The notes below the pieces were generated by a model, which was given only the letters and a program-made list of their open reading frames with translations, was not told where the DNA came from and ran no database searches. A stretch of DNA of 31,650 nucleotides from NCBI GenBank assembly GCA_910585205.1, contig CAJUCC010000026.1, forward strand, positions 1-31,650, written 5' to 3'. A program made the translations under genes and the position numbers. This DNA comes from an uncultured Lachnospiraceae bacterium. GTDB lineage: Bacteria; Bacillota; Clostridia; Lachnospirales; Lachnospiraceae. Shown one piece after another: positions 23,880 through 31,107 of the stretch (its first letter is position 1; every line of letters begins with the position of its first letter).

Positions 23880-25691
23880 TTATAAATTCCCGCCGATTCC
23901 GATTCGGTACCCGTTCGTGTACACACCGCCCGCTTCCAGGCGATTCATCCCCGGCTTTTGTTCGAGTTCCTGTGTGCTGTCCTGATTGTCGCAGCGTCCC
24001 GCCCACGGTTCCAGACATACAAACGGCGCGCCCGGCTTCGCCCAGATGCCGAAGCTCGCAAAATCCGCACCTGCCAGTGTCACATATTGACTGCCGTCCG
24101 GCCGCAGAATCGAAACTTCTGTAATCTGCCCGCCGTCAAATACAAGTGCATCCTGATCGAACATATGTCTGCCGATCGGGCAGCGCCCCTGCGACAGGGA
24201 AAGTTCCCATGTCTGCTGCGGCTTTCCCAATCCCGTCGCCATGTCAACCAGAAGATATGTGAGGCGCTCTTGGCCCGGAAAATACAGACTGTACACCGCA
24301 TCGTCTTCCTTTTCCATATCCGGCAGCGCGAATCCCGGATGCCCGCCGATACGGAAATACATGGTTTCATCGCCGCAGTTTTTCACTTCCCATGCAACCA
24401 AAAGATTCTCTCCGTCCAGCCGGTGGGTGACACGGAATGCAAAATCAAACGGATAGCGTTTTTTCGTCCCCGCGTCTGCACGCAGTTCGTGAATCACGTA
24501 ATCGTCTCCCTTTTCCACCATCGCAAACCGCATGTCTCTGGCAAAGCCATGCTGCCCCATCGGATACGTGTTTCCCTGATATACGTAAGCGTTTTCCGTA
24601 ACACGGCCCACAAAAGGAAACAAAACCGGCGTACGGCGGTTCCAGACCTCCGGACGGCCGTCCCAGATGATCTGCTCTCCCGTCTTTTTATTCCACAGCT
24701 CCCATAACTCCGCTCCCGCATCGTTTATTTTTACCGTCATGTATTCGTTTTCGATCACATGCAATGCTTCCATCTGTTTTCCTCCTTTTCCCTTTCCGCT
24801 TTTTCGAATCAAATCTTCAATCTGCAACAGCTGTTCCCGGTTGTGCCTGCTGCCGCTCTCACGCCATGACTTCCGATAGCAGGAAGGTGAGACGCCTTTA
24901 TCCTGCCGGAACGCCTTTGTAAACACAATCGCGTCGTTATACCCGCAGGATAACCCGATACTCTCAATCGGTATATCCGTCGTCTGCAGCAATTCCGCCG
25001 CCCGGGTAATCCGGTAAGCTGCCAGAAATTTCTGCGGCGATATACCCATGGAGTCTTTGAACAACGAACAGAGATAACTTCTGTTGACACAGACAAACTC
25101 CGCCACATCCGTCACCCGGATCGGATTGCAGTAATTCTGCCGGATAAAGCCGATTGCCTTTTTCACATATGTATTCGCCCCGTTGACATCATCTGATTTG
25201 CGCAGCTGCATATCCGATACGATCAGAGAGAGAAACACTGCGAGTTCTCCGTTCCTGCGCAGTTCATCCGCCACGGCGGACGTATTGTGCTCCATCATGT
25301 TGCGCACACAGGCGTACAATTCTTCCTGCCTTTCGGAATGAAAAACCGGATGTCCGCCTGACAGCCCCATCTTTCTGACATATTCTCCGGCCTGACTGCC
25401 TCCAAAGCCAACCCAGACATACGTCCATGGCTCCTGCCCGTCAGCCTGATAAAAAACAAGCTCTCCCGGCTCAATCAAAAACCCGCTGCCGGCCTCCAGC
25501 CCATACTCCTGACCGCGCACGGAAAACGTTCCCCTTCCGCTGAGCACATAATGAATGAGAAAATGCGGTTTCAGCGCAGGCCCGAAACTGTGCAGCGGTT
25601 CCGTGCGGGAACAGCCGCAGCAGCTCACGGAAAGACTGTGCTCCTGCTCATTTGCAAATTCCAGTTTATATGCTTTTTCCAACGCCGACAC
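23880..25691 (-). CDS. AraC-family regulator joined to LacX-type aldose 1-epimerase
   Basis: One open frame of 603 codons with two complete proteins. Residues 1-290 are an AraC regulator: a cupin sensor (about 43-95, HFLIHYVLSGRGTFSVRG, AGSGFLIEPGELVFYQ) and a double helix-turn-helix (about 175-278, VTDVAEFVCVNRSYLCSLFK and IESIGLSCGYNDAIVFTKAF). Residues 307-603 are a galactose-mutarotase-like domain of the LacX/YeaD kind, with MGQHGFARDM, FRIGGHPGF and CLEPWAGRCD holding the expected His and Glu. The join (295-306, RKSGKGKGGKQ) is coded by a ribosome binding site, so the second half can also be made alone (see 24773-24788). Start GTG at 25691 has AGGATAG close by; the TTG at 25682 is an alternative. 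It may regulate or sense a sugar in the Leloir pathway. Confidence 0.85.
   Translation of the reverse strand: MSALEKAYKLEFANEQEHSLSVSCCGCSRTEPLHSFGPALKPHFLIHYVLSGRGTFSVRGQEYGLEAGSGFLIEPGELVFYQADGQEPWTYVWVGFGGSQAGEYVRKMGLSGGHPVFHSERQEELYACVRNMMEHNTSAVADELRRNGELAVFLSLIVSDMQLRKSDDVNGANTYVKKAIGFIRQNYCNPIRVTDVAEFVCVNRSYLCSLFKDSMGISPQKFLAAYRITRAAELLQTTDIPIESIGLSCGYNDAIVFTKAFRQDKGVSPSCYRKSWRESGSRHNREQLLQIEDLIRKSGKGKGGKQMEALHVIENEYMTVKINDAGAELWELWNKKTGEQIIWDGRPEVWNRRTPVLFPFVGRVTENAYVYQGNTYPMGQHGFARDMRFAMVEKGDDYVIHELRADAGTKKRYPFDFAFRVTHRLDGENLLVAWEVKNCGDETMYFRIGGHPGFALPDMEKEDDAVYSLYFPGQERLTYLLVDMATGLGKPQQTWELSLSQGRCPIGRHMFDQDALVFDGGQITEVSILRPDGSQYVTLAGADFASFGIWAKPGAPFVCLEPWAGRCDNQDSTQELEQKPGMNRLEAGGVYTNGYRIGIGGNL
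24773..24788 (-). promoter_or_regulatory. Internal ribosome binding site and start in the AraC-mutarotase frame
   Basis: Minus strand AAAAGGAGGAAAACAG directly before an in-frame ATG (24771-24773, residue 307). It is a consensus Shine-Dalgarno sequence at ideal spacing. Initiation here gives a 297-residue mutarotase, the normal length of the family. Confidence 0.7.
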
Positions 25692-25705
25692 CTATCCTTC
25701 ATGAT

Positions 25706-26014
25706 CTAATGGTAAAACAGTTCCGCGAGGTAAACGACCACACAGGAGCAGATCGCCACCCGGAAGAGATTGCCATCCACATAAGCCAGCACCACCCCTG
25801 TCAAAAATCCCGCCCAGGCCGATACAGGGCTGCCCGTCGCGGATAAGATTGCCGGGAAAGTCATAACTGCCAGCGTAACATAAGGCACATAATACAGAAA
25901 AGACCGGATAAACGGATTTTTAATGTCACGCCGGATCAGTGTCATCGGCAATACCCGAATCAGATAAATCGTAACCGCCGCCACAAACAGGTAGAGCCAG
26001 ATATTATGATGCAT
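25706..26014 (-). CDS. azlD: AzlD-family branched-chain amino acid export subunit
   Basis: A 102-residue membrane protein with about three or four helices (IWLYLFVAAVTIYLIRVLPM, FLYYVPYVTLAVMTFPAI, SAWAGFLTGVVLAYV, VAICSCVVVYLAELF) and the AzlD-typical RVLPMTLIRRDIKNPFIRSFLYYVPY. With AzlC it forms an exporter for branched-chain amino acids or their analogues. GGGGGAG precedes the ATG at 26014 by six bases, so the longer frame to 26074 is not used. The start overlaps the end of azlC by 11 bases. It is followed by the AraC-mutarotase gene after a 14-base gap. Confidence 0.87.
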   Translation of the reverse strand: MHHNIWLYLFVAAVTIYLIRVLPMTLIRRDIKNPFIRSFLYYVPYVTLAVMTFPAILSATGSPVSAWAGFLTGVVLAYVDGNLFRVAICSCVVVYLAELFYH

Positions 26015-26744
26015 GTCCGTCTCCCCCTTCCTCCGCTTCCCTGACCGGGAAGAAAAATGCCGCCGCGCCGGCAATCAGCACCGTCAACAGAATAATCTGC
26101 ATCCCCGAAGAAATCTCCCGCAGAACGGGCGCCTTTGCAAACAGAAAACTGCATCCCATGGAGAACGCCACAACAAACGCCACAATCTTGTTTTTCTTCG
26201 CCGCCGGAATAATGATGGCCAAAAACATCCCATACAGCGCCACACTCAATGCGTTTTCCACCCGCCGCGGTAAAATCGCTCCCGCCGCCGCACCAAGAAT
26301 CGCCCCTGCCGTCCAGCCCGGCGCCGCCACTGCCGCCGCTCCATAATTATAAAACGGATTCAGCCTGCCCTCCACCGCCATGGCAATTCCGAATATCTCA
26401 TCCGTAACGGGATACGACAGTAAAAAACGATGCCCCATCCCCAGTCCCGGGTCTACTTTCTGGGACAGAGCACAGGACATCAGAAGATACCGCAGATTGA
26501 CAATCAGCGTGGTAACGGCCATCTGCAAATACCCGCCGCCGCCCACAATGACTGTAATCGCTCCATACTGCCCCGCGGAAGCCAGCATTGTTATCGACAT
26601 CATCCCTGCCTGCACCACATCCATGCCTGCTTTTTTCGCCGCAATTCCAAGCGCAAATGCCACCGCAAAATAGCCGAGCGCAATCGGAATTCCATCCTTG
26701 ATTCCTCTCAAAAACCATGTTCTGTTCTGTCTTGTCTCATTCAT
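26004..26744 (-). CDS. azlC: AzlC-family branched-chain amino acid exporter
   Basis: A 246-residue multi-spanning membrane protein. AzlC marks are the first-helix IKDGIPIALGYFAVAFALGIAAKKAGM, SITMLASAGQYGAI, NLRYLLMSCALSQ, and LLSYPVTDEIFGIAM. About six or seven helices are visible. It works with AzlD (25706-26014), which overlaps its end. A weak ribosome binding site (ACGGAA) lies before the ATG. A second, different azlCD pair is encoded just upstream (26983-28016). Confidence 0.9.
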   Translation of the reverse strand: MNETRQNRTWFLRGIKDGIPIALGYFAVAFALGIAAKKAGMDVVQAGMMSITMLASAGQYGAITVIVGGGGYLQMAVTTLIVNLRYLLMSCALSQKVDPGLGMGHRFLLSYPVTDEIFGIAMAVEGRLNPFYNYGAAAVAAPGWTAGAILGAAAGAILPRRVENALSVALYGMFLAIIIPAAKKNKIVAFVVAFSMGCSFLFAKAPVLREISSGMQIILLTVLIAGAAAFFFPVREAEEGGDGHAS

Positions 26745-26821
26745 TTTCCGTCATTCCCATATCCTGAAACTTCTGTACTGTCAACCGAGATTATCCTATT
26801 CGCAGTATCATCTCTGTCAAG

Positions 26822-26830
26822 ATTATAGCA
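26822..26830 (-). promoter_or_regulatory. Extended -10 promoter upstream of azlCD (first pair)
   Basis: Minus strand TGCTATAAT, a perfect extended -10, about 78 bases before the azlC start. A TTGACA follows directly (26815-26820) with GATAAT 19 bases on, which may be a second promoter. The rest of the 238-base gap between the two azl pairs shows no other feature. Confidence 0.55.
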
Positions 26831-26982
26831 TATTCCCCCACGGTTTTCCATTAAAATCCGCGAACGGTCAGAAGCGCTGTGCAGGCTCCTGTTCATCCCG
26901 GCCGTCCCCGGAGCGCACACGATAACCGTCCGCACGATTTATGATCTTTCTCTCCTTCGAGGCAATATCCCCGCTGTCTCTC

Positions 26983-27309
26983 TCAGAAAACAAACTGCAC
27001 CAGCAGCATATAGCAGAGTGTACCGGCCGCAATTGAAAGAAGCATCTGTCGTTTCCAAAGATGCAGGCCCACGACAACGGCAATCGCCAGCAGTTCCGGC
27101 AGACCGTGGCTGCCGGAAACAATGCTTACCCCTTTCAGACAGTATACGACCAACATCCCGAATATTGCCGGCGGAAGCGCCCTGCCCAGATATTGTATGT
27201 ACTTCGGCGCAGGCTTTCGGGAAGAAAATATAAGAAACGGTAAAAACCTCGTCATCATTGTCCCCAGCGCGCACAGACCGATGGTAATCACTTCCTGCAC
27301 AAGTGTCAT
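26983..27309 (-). CDS. azlD: AzlD-family subunit, second pair
   Basis: A 108-residue membrane protein with three or four helices and the AzlD feature TMMTRFLPFLIFSSRKPAPKYIQYLGRALPPAIFGMLVVY, in which the RFLPF and LPPA parts are family-typical. The start ATG at 27309 overlaps the azlC stop by four bases (ATGA), so they are coupled. It is clearly different in sequence from the AzlD at 25706-26014, so the two pairs are not a recent duplication. Confidence 0.88.
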   Translation of the reverse strand: MTLVQEVITIGLCALGTMMTRFLPFLIFSSRKPAPKYIQYLGRALPPAIFGMLVVYCLKGVSIVSGSHGLPELLAIAVVVGLHLWKRQMLLSIAAGTLCYMLLVQFVF

Positions 27310-28016
27310 GTCGTATCACCCGCCCTTTCTATCGGTTTGCGAAAAGCCGTGAGCACACAAAGTATGCAGCCCATCGTCGGAAGCAAAAACGAATCCGCTC
27401 CAAATACGGACAGACAGACTACGGAAACCGCCAGCCCGATCAGTGCCGTATTATGCCGTTTCTCTTTTAACCACTGCTCCAGAAATATCACGACAAACAT
27501 TGCCGTCATCACAAAGTCAAGCCCTTCCAGATTAAAAGAAATCAACGAACCGGCTATCCCGCCAAGTGCCGCTCCCGAAAACCAATAAAAATGGTTCAAC
27601 AGTGTCACAAAGAACATAAACCATCCCCGGTCCACACCCTCGGGAATTGCGGCTGAATAATTGATGGAAAAGCTTTCGTCACACATGCCGAAAATGAGAT
27701 AAAACTTTTTCCAGCCTGTCCCCCGAAACCGGTCCAGCATGGAAATGCCGTAAAACAAATGCCGTGCCTGAATCATCAGCGCCACCAGGAAAGTCTGAAG
27801 CGGGGCAAACGCTGAAAGCAGCATTTCTGCCGCGACAAACTCCAGGGAACCGCCAAAAATAACAACGCTCATGACCATGGGATAGGCAAAGCCGAATCCC
27901 AACGCCCGCATATAAATCCCATATGTTATCCCCAGAAACCAGAATCCCGCAAAGATCGGTATTGTGTGTGGAAATGCTGCCTTCAGCGCGCTTTTTATCA
28001 CTGTTTGATGATTCAT
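27306..28016 (-). CDS. azlC: AzlC-family exporter, second pair
   Basis: A 236-residue multi-spanning membrane protein of the AzlC family: FPHTIPIFAGFWFLGITYGIY, VMSVVIFGGSLEFVAAEMLL, QARHLFYGISMLDRFRG and GMCDESFSINYS are the conserved blocks in family order. The longest frame opens at 28154, but that part covers the promoter; CGGAGTGA eight bases before the ATG at 28016 gives the start. It forms a coupled pair with the AzlD at 26983-27309. Confidence 0.9.
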   Translation of the reverse strand: MNHQTVIKSALKAAFPHTIPIFAGFWFLGITYGIYMRALGFGFAYPMVMSVVIFGGSLEFVAAEMLLSAFAPLQTFLVALMIQARHLFYGISMLDRFRGTGWKKFYLIFGMCDESFSINYSAAIPEGVDRGWFMFFVTLLNHFYWFSGAALGGIAGSLISFNLEGLDFVMTAMFVVIFLEQWLKEKRHNTALIGLAVSVVCLSVFGADSFLLPTMGCILCVLTAFRKPIERAGDTT

Positions 28017-28114
28017 TTTGCATTCACTCCGTAGTAAAAACTTTTGTATCCATCCCGGAAAGACCGGTTCATACTTCTTCCTTATGATTATGCCGGTCAG
28101 GATATTAATCAGAG

Positions 28115-28143
28115 ATTGTAGCACAGACAGATAGCGCTTGCAA
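28115..28143 (-). promoter_or_regulatory. Promoter of the second azlCD pair
   Basis: Minus strand: -35 TTGCAA (28138-28143), 17 bases, -10 TACAAT (28115-28120). The leader to the ATG at 28016 is about 90 bases. Confidence 0.72.
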
Positions 28144-28197
28144 TCTTTTTTCAATGAATCACTTCTTTATTATAGTAAAAAATCTGCAGCGTGCCGT

Positions 28198-29196
28198 TCA
28201 TGCCCCGTACAGTTTCGCCCATGTCGCTCCACCCGCCGTCAGTTCTCCGTCCCGGTGACGTTTGTGCGCCCCGACGGCATGCGTCTGATATAAAATAACG
28301 GCTTTTTTCATGCCATTGCCAAATACCGGTGTCCCGCCTCTGTCGGCTTCAATATGGCCCGTATAATATCCCAATGACTGCATATATCGTTCCAGCAGTG
28401 TTACGATTTCATGGGACTTGTTTTTTGTCGTATTAACCGTAACGGTCTTTCTAAGAATTTCGGCGGCGCTTGCCGTGTCCGTTACACCCCAGATGTCCCG
28501 GCTCTCGCGAATGAAATCCGAAAGACTGTATGCTGCCCGTATCTCCGGCTCCGCATCCGCCGTTTCGGTATCCACATACCACAAATCCAGATCCACAAAT
28601 CCCGTAATGCCGTCAATCCGTCCTCTGGATGTATACTGCCAGCCATACAGCGCTCCGGCAAAATTATCCGGTCTCTTCTTTTCATTCACAGAGTCGTTTA
28701 TGTCCATTTCCCGATAACCGTTATAGTACCGGGCCGTCCAGCCTTTCCGGTACTGCGGCCGCACAAGCTCCATAATATCCCGCAGATTGGCGTCATAATA
28801 TGCCATGCCAAAATACAACCCCATATCGCATCCGCCGGCTGTTATCACATCGCCGTATGCATTGATAATATCCGCGGCCTGCCGGCCTTTGGGAAGACTC
28901 GGATCCTCCCAGTCCAACCATACCATGGGATGCCTTTCCGATCCCAGGATGTGCAGAACAGCCTGCGCATCACCGATCGCTTTTTGCACAGTTGTCGCAT
29001 AGGAATAATTATATACCCCTTGAATGGGAACACCTGATTCCAGGCAGCCCTGCCAGTTGTTTTCAAACTCTTTGTCCGGCTTCAAATCCTTACGGATCAC
29101 TTTCAGTACGGCAAACGCCACACCTGCAGTTTGAACCCGCTTCCAGTCGACTTTATTCTGAAATGCCGATACATCGACGCCTTTCAATAATTCCAT
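28198..29196 (-). CDS. Phage endolysin, GH25 lysozyme with C-terminal peptidoglycan-binding domain
   Basis: A 332-residue muramidase. The GH25 catalytic domain (about 1-205) starts LLKGVDVSAFQNKVDW and has the acidic active-site strands WLDWEDPS and VDLDLWYVDT, with the Asp and Glu pair expected to act in cleavage of the MurNAc-GlcNAc bond. The C-terminal part (about 265-332, ERYMQSLGYYTGHIEADRGG, GNGMKKAVILYQ) resembles a PG_binding_1-like wall-binding domain. There is no signal peptide, as expected for a holin-dependent endolysin. AAAGGAG precedes the ATG. It is the last gene of a leftward lysis cassette and abuts the chromosomal azlCD genes. Confidence 0.92.
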   Translation of the reverse strand: MELLKGVDVSAFQNKVDWKRVQTAGVAFAVLKVIRKDLKPDKEFENNWQGCLESGVPIQGVYNYSYATTVQKAIGDAQAVLHILGSERHPMVWLDWEDPSLPKGRQAADIINAYGDVITAGGCDMGLYFGMAYYDANLRDIMELVRPQYRKGWTARYYNGYREMDINDSVNEKKRPDNFAGALYGWQYTSRGRIDGITGFVDLDLWYVDTETADAEPEIRAAYSLSDFIRESRDIWGVTDTASAAEILRKTVTVNTTKNKSHEIVTLLERYMQSLGYYTGHIEADRGGTPVFGNGMKKAVILYQTHAVGAHKRHRDGELTAGGATWAKLYGA

Positions 29197-29256
29197 TTTT
29201 TCTCCTTTACTTTTTAAATACCCAATGTAATGATCCGGGTCTGCTCTCTGTTTACT

Positions 29257-29478
29257 CTATTCCTCCGCCTTCCCTTCCGTACCTGTATTGGCAGAATCTG
29301 TCAGTCCCTCTCCGATAATATACGCGATCACAGAAGCGCCGGCCATAATCAGTGCCGTCACCTGGGTCGCCGTATTCTCGGCTCCTCCCATTGCCACAAT
29401 CAGCATAGAAACAAAAGAAGCTGTGGCGGCCCACAGCTTCCTGCTTGTCAGTTTTCTTTTCCAGTCAATCTTTTTCAT
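29257..29478 (-). CDS. Phage holin (phi-LC3 type)
   Basis: A 73-residue membrane protein with a basic head (MKKIDWKRKLTSRKLWAA), two membrane helices (about 16-33 and 40-60) and an acidic tail. This is the layout of phi-LC3/LLH-family holins, which open the membrane so the endolysin can reach the wall. AGGAGG stands ten bases before the ATG at 29478; the longer frame to 29523 overlaps the upstream gene and lacks its own site. It lies 60 bases before the endolysin. Confidence 0.85.
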   Translation of the reverse strand: MKKIDWKRKLTSRKLWAATASFVSMLIVAMGGAENTATQVTALIMAGASVIAYIIGEGLTDSANTGTEGKAEE

Positions 29479-29506
29479 ATTGTTTGATTCCTCCTGTCTG
29501 TATTTT

Positions 29507-29821
29507 TCAGTATATTGCCTCAATTCCCTGTTGTGTCAGAAATTCCTTCTGCTCATGCTTGATCCGCTTTGCATACTCCAGTGCGGTATGCATCTCCCCA
29601 TTACAATGTGCGTCGGGGATTCTGGCAACCGCCTCTGCCGTCGCCTCTCCCAAAGCAATGGCCGCGGCGATGCTTTTAACCATGAGAAATTCCTGCCGTT
29701 CCCTGACACGCTCTTTCTCTGTCCGTTTCTTTTCCCGCTTTTCCATTCTTCTTTCCAGCATCCAGAAAAATATGCCGGTCATCGCCGATGGAATACCCAT
29801 GGCCATAATAATCTCGTACAT
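29507..29821 (-). CDS. Phage membrane accessory protein of the lysis cassette
   Basis: A 104-residue protein with an N-terminal membrane helix (about 2-20, YEIIMAMGIPSAMTGIFFWML), a very basic and charged helix (LERRMEKREKKRTEKERVRE), then a soluble tail with ARIPDAHCNGEMHTALEYA. It is found, as I recall, in front of holins in clostridial prophages; its job is not known (antiholin or holin partner are guesses). GAGGAGG touches an ATG at 29830 with no spacing but lies nine bases before the ATG at 29821, so I use the latter. It is the first gene of the lysis cassette. Confidence 0.72.
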   Translation of the reverse strand: MYEIIMAMGIPSAMTGIFFWMLERRMEKREKKRTEKERVRERQEFLMVKSIAAAIALGEATAEAVARIPDAHCNGEMHTALEYAKRIKHEQKEFLTQQGIEAIY

Positions 29822-29887
29822 TTCACTCATCCTCCTCTCACTGATTGTATTGTTGCTTTCCGCACGTTTCCTTCCGGTATTGTTGTA

Positions 29888-29910
29888 TTAAAAAAGACCT
29901 GTGCAGGTCT
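29888..29910 (-). terminator. Intrinsic terminator between tail cassettes and lysis genes
   Basis: Minus strand: AGACCT, loop GCAC, AGGTCT, then TTTTTT. A perfect 6-bp stem with a tetraloop. It would end leftward transcription coming out of the cassette array. On the plus strand there is no T-run. Confidence 0.75.
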
Positions 29911-29979
29911 GTTAGAGGTAATAGGCAATATATGTTTTTTATTGATAGTTTGTTTTCGGGTTTGCTTATGGGTTGTGAG

Positions 29980-29993
29980 ATAAATAGCAATAT
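29980..29993 (+). repeat. 14-bp recombination-like site A
   Basis: ATAAATAGCAATAT; one mismatch to the consensus ATAAATAGCAAAAT. Read in frame as Ile-Asn-Ser-Asn at the start of cassette A. Direct orientation to site B, inverted to site C. Confidence 0.7.
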
Positions 29994-30373
29994 GGGTGGT
30001 ATCCGCTTTGGTATAGATGCAAATGGTAACTACGGATATAAAAAGGCAGGTGCAGATACAGTAATCCCCTTTTGAAAGAGAAATAGTTGTAGGGTCAATC
30101 GATGTTCCTGCGGGCATTACAAGAGCCTTAATTTTTACAGTGCGTATATCAACTTACAGTCCCAATGGCCCGAATATAACAGGTGAAATAATTAATTCTA
30201 TTAAAAATATTGTCGATTTCCAAACAATTATCCCAAATCATGCAAATTCCTGGTCTGGTTTAAAAGAGGTAAAATTAAATGGCAAAGCCGGAACCATAAA
30301 GATAAGTTTTTCCGGTGGACATTCTCAGGGGATAGAAGCTGATAATTACAGAATACTATTTTTTAAGTCATGA
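29980..30373 (+). pseudogene. Silent tail-fibre end, cassette A (frameshifted)
   Basis: A promoterless 3' gene end. From site A the frame reads INSNMGGIRFGIDANGNYGY and on to ADTVIPF, then meets a TGA (30073-30075). Shifting frame at the TTTT of 30070-30073 restores an open frame that continues FEREIVVGSIDVPAGITRAL to a TGA at 30371-30373. The second part (about 100 residues, Ile/Ser/Thr/Asn-rich) has the look of a phage tail beta-sandwich tip. The first 90 bases are about three-quarters identical to the start of cassette B. No ribosome binding site or promoter is found upstream; a terminator for the other strand is there instead. Its stop codon overlaps site B. AT-rich, unlike the core genes. 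Confidence 0.65.
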
Positions 30374-30383
30374 ATAGCAAAAT
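30370..30383 (+). repeat. 14-bp recombination-like site B
   Basis: ATGAATAGCAAAAT; one mismatch to consensus. Read in frame as Met-Asn-Ser-Lys at the start of cassette B. It contains the stop codon of cassette A. Confidence 0.7.
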
Positions 30384-30767
30384 GGGCGGCGGTCGTTTGG
30401 GCGCAGATGCAAACGTCAATTACGGATATAAGAAAGCAAGTGCAGGTATAGTATCCCGTTTAAGCGTGGTGCAATAAAATCGTCACAAACTGGTGGAAAA
30501 TGGTTATCTTATAACCAAAGGTCATCATTTACAATCTCATCAAGCATAGATCTTAACAACTGTATTCCATATTATACTTTTTACGAGGTGGAAGGTTTTA
30601 ATGACAGCACTTATGCTACGCCCCCATTTGTCAATTCCCAGAATAACCATCAGCAGCTTATCATCGGCAGACAGGGGAACGGAATCAACTTGTATCGGTT
30701 CCACTGTCTGCGTATTATATGTGTGAATAGTATATTCAACGCTTTTGAGAATTTTTTCAAAAAATAA
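30370..30767 (+). pseudogene. Silent tail-fibre end, cassette B (frameshifted)
   Basis: A second promoterless 3' end. The frame reads MNSKMGGGRLGADANVNYGY and goes on to a TAA near 30476. One missing A near 30452 (GTATCCCG where GTAATCCC is present in cassette A) breaks it; the other frame gives PFKRGAIKSSQTGGKWLSYN and runs without stop to TAA at 30765-30767, about 100 residues (including TYATPPFVNSQNNHQQLIIG) that look like a real tail-tip domain. The variable part shares nothing obvious with that of cassette A although their first 90 bases are homologous. The break falls within ten bases of the equivalent point in cassette A. It ends two bases before the stop of cassette C on the other strand. 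Confidence 0.65.
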
Positions 30768-30769
30768 AA

Positions 30770-31045
30770 TTATAAATTTTTTATCCATATAATTGTGTAA
30801 TCTATTGTCGCAGATGCATTATTGTCAGTAATATTAACATATGCAAGGCGCAATTCTGTATTAGATAAACGCCATCCTGACACATTAATGCCAGAAGAAC
30901 TGGTACCTAATTGTTTAATTGCAAACGGTGTATATCCGGCCTTACTAATAGATACTGTTTTCAAAAAAGTTCCGCTGGCTGCAACATTTCCGGTCGAAAC
31001 GCTTCCGGAAGTAGCAACAAATAAACTGGATATTTTGCTATTTAT
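30770..31045 (-). pseudogene. Silent tail-fibre end, cassette C (no start)
   Basis: A third 3' end on the opposite strand. From site C the frame reads INSKISSLFVATSGSVSTGN and continues about 90 residues, including SISKAGYTPFAIKQLGT, SGWRLSNTELRLAYVNIT and TIDYTIIWIKNL, a typical beta-rich C terminus of phage tail or minor structural proteins. There is no break. It lacks any start codon or ribosome binding site at its 5' end: upstream the frame is open for only 14 codons before a TAA, and that stretch is the recombinase promoter on the other strand. A methionine within it (30964) is not preceded by a usable site. It is read as a store of an alternative end, not as an expressed gene. Confidence 0.65.
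31032..31045 (-). repeat. 14-bp recombination-like site C (inverted)
   Basis: On the minus strand ATAAATAGCAAAAT, the consensus form. Read in frame as Ile-Asn-Ser-Lys at the start of cassette C. It is inverted relative to sites A and B, so recombination with either would invert 0.68 or 1.07 kb. Confidence 0.7.
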
Positions 31046-31072
31046 ATGAGTAATGGTTCGGAGAAAGGCTTC

Positions 31073-31081
31073 TGTTATAAT
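31073..31081 (+). promoter_or_regulatory. Extended -10 promoter of the recombinase gene
   Basis: TGTTATAAT, a perfect TATAAT with TGn extension. Transcription would start near 31088, about 20 bases before the start codon. It lies just outside site C, so inversion of the array would not move it. Confidence 0.6.
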
Positions 31082-31107
31082 GAATTAAAAACAGGAGGTA
31101 TGGGAAA

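Noticed and set aside
29827..30117. 96-codon frame on the minus strand before the lysis genes
   Set aside because: It crosses the intrinsic terminator and is antisense to cassette A, with Thr/Ile-rich noise and no ribosome binding site.
30540..30788. 82-codon frame on the minus strand in cassette B
   Set aside because: The plus-strand frame of cassette B gives a coherent tail-like sequence, and this frame overlaps the end of cassette C; it is a shadow.
29980..31045. CRISPR array or simple direct repeats as explanation of the 14-bp copies
   Set aside because: There are only three copies, in mixed orientation, hundreds of bases apart, each in the same codon phase of a gene end; this does not fit CRISPR.
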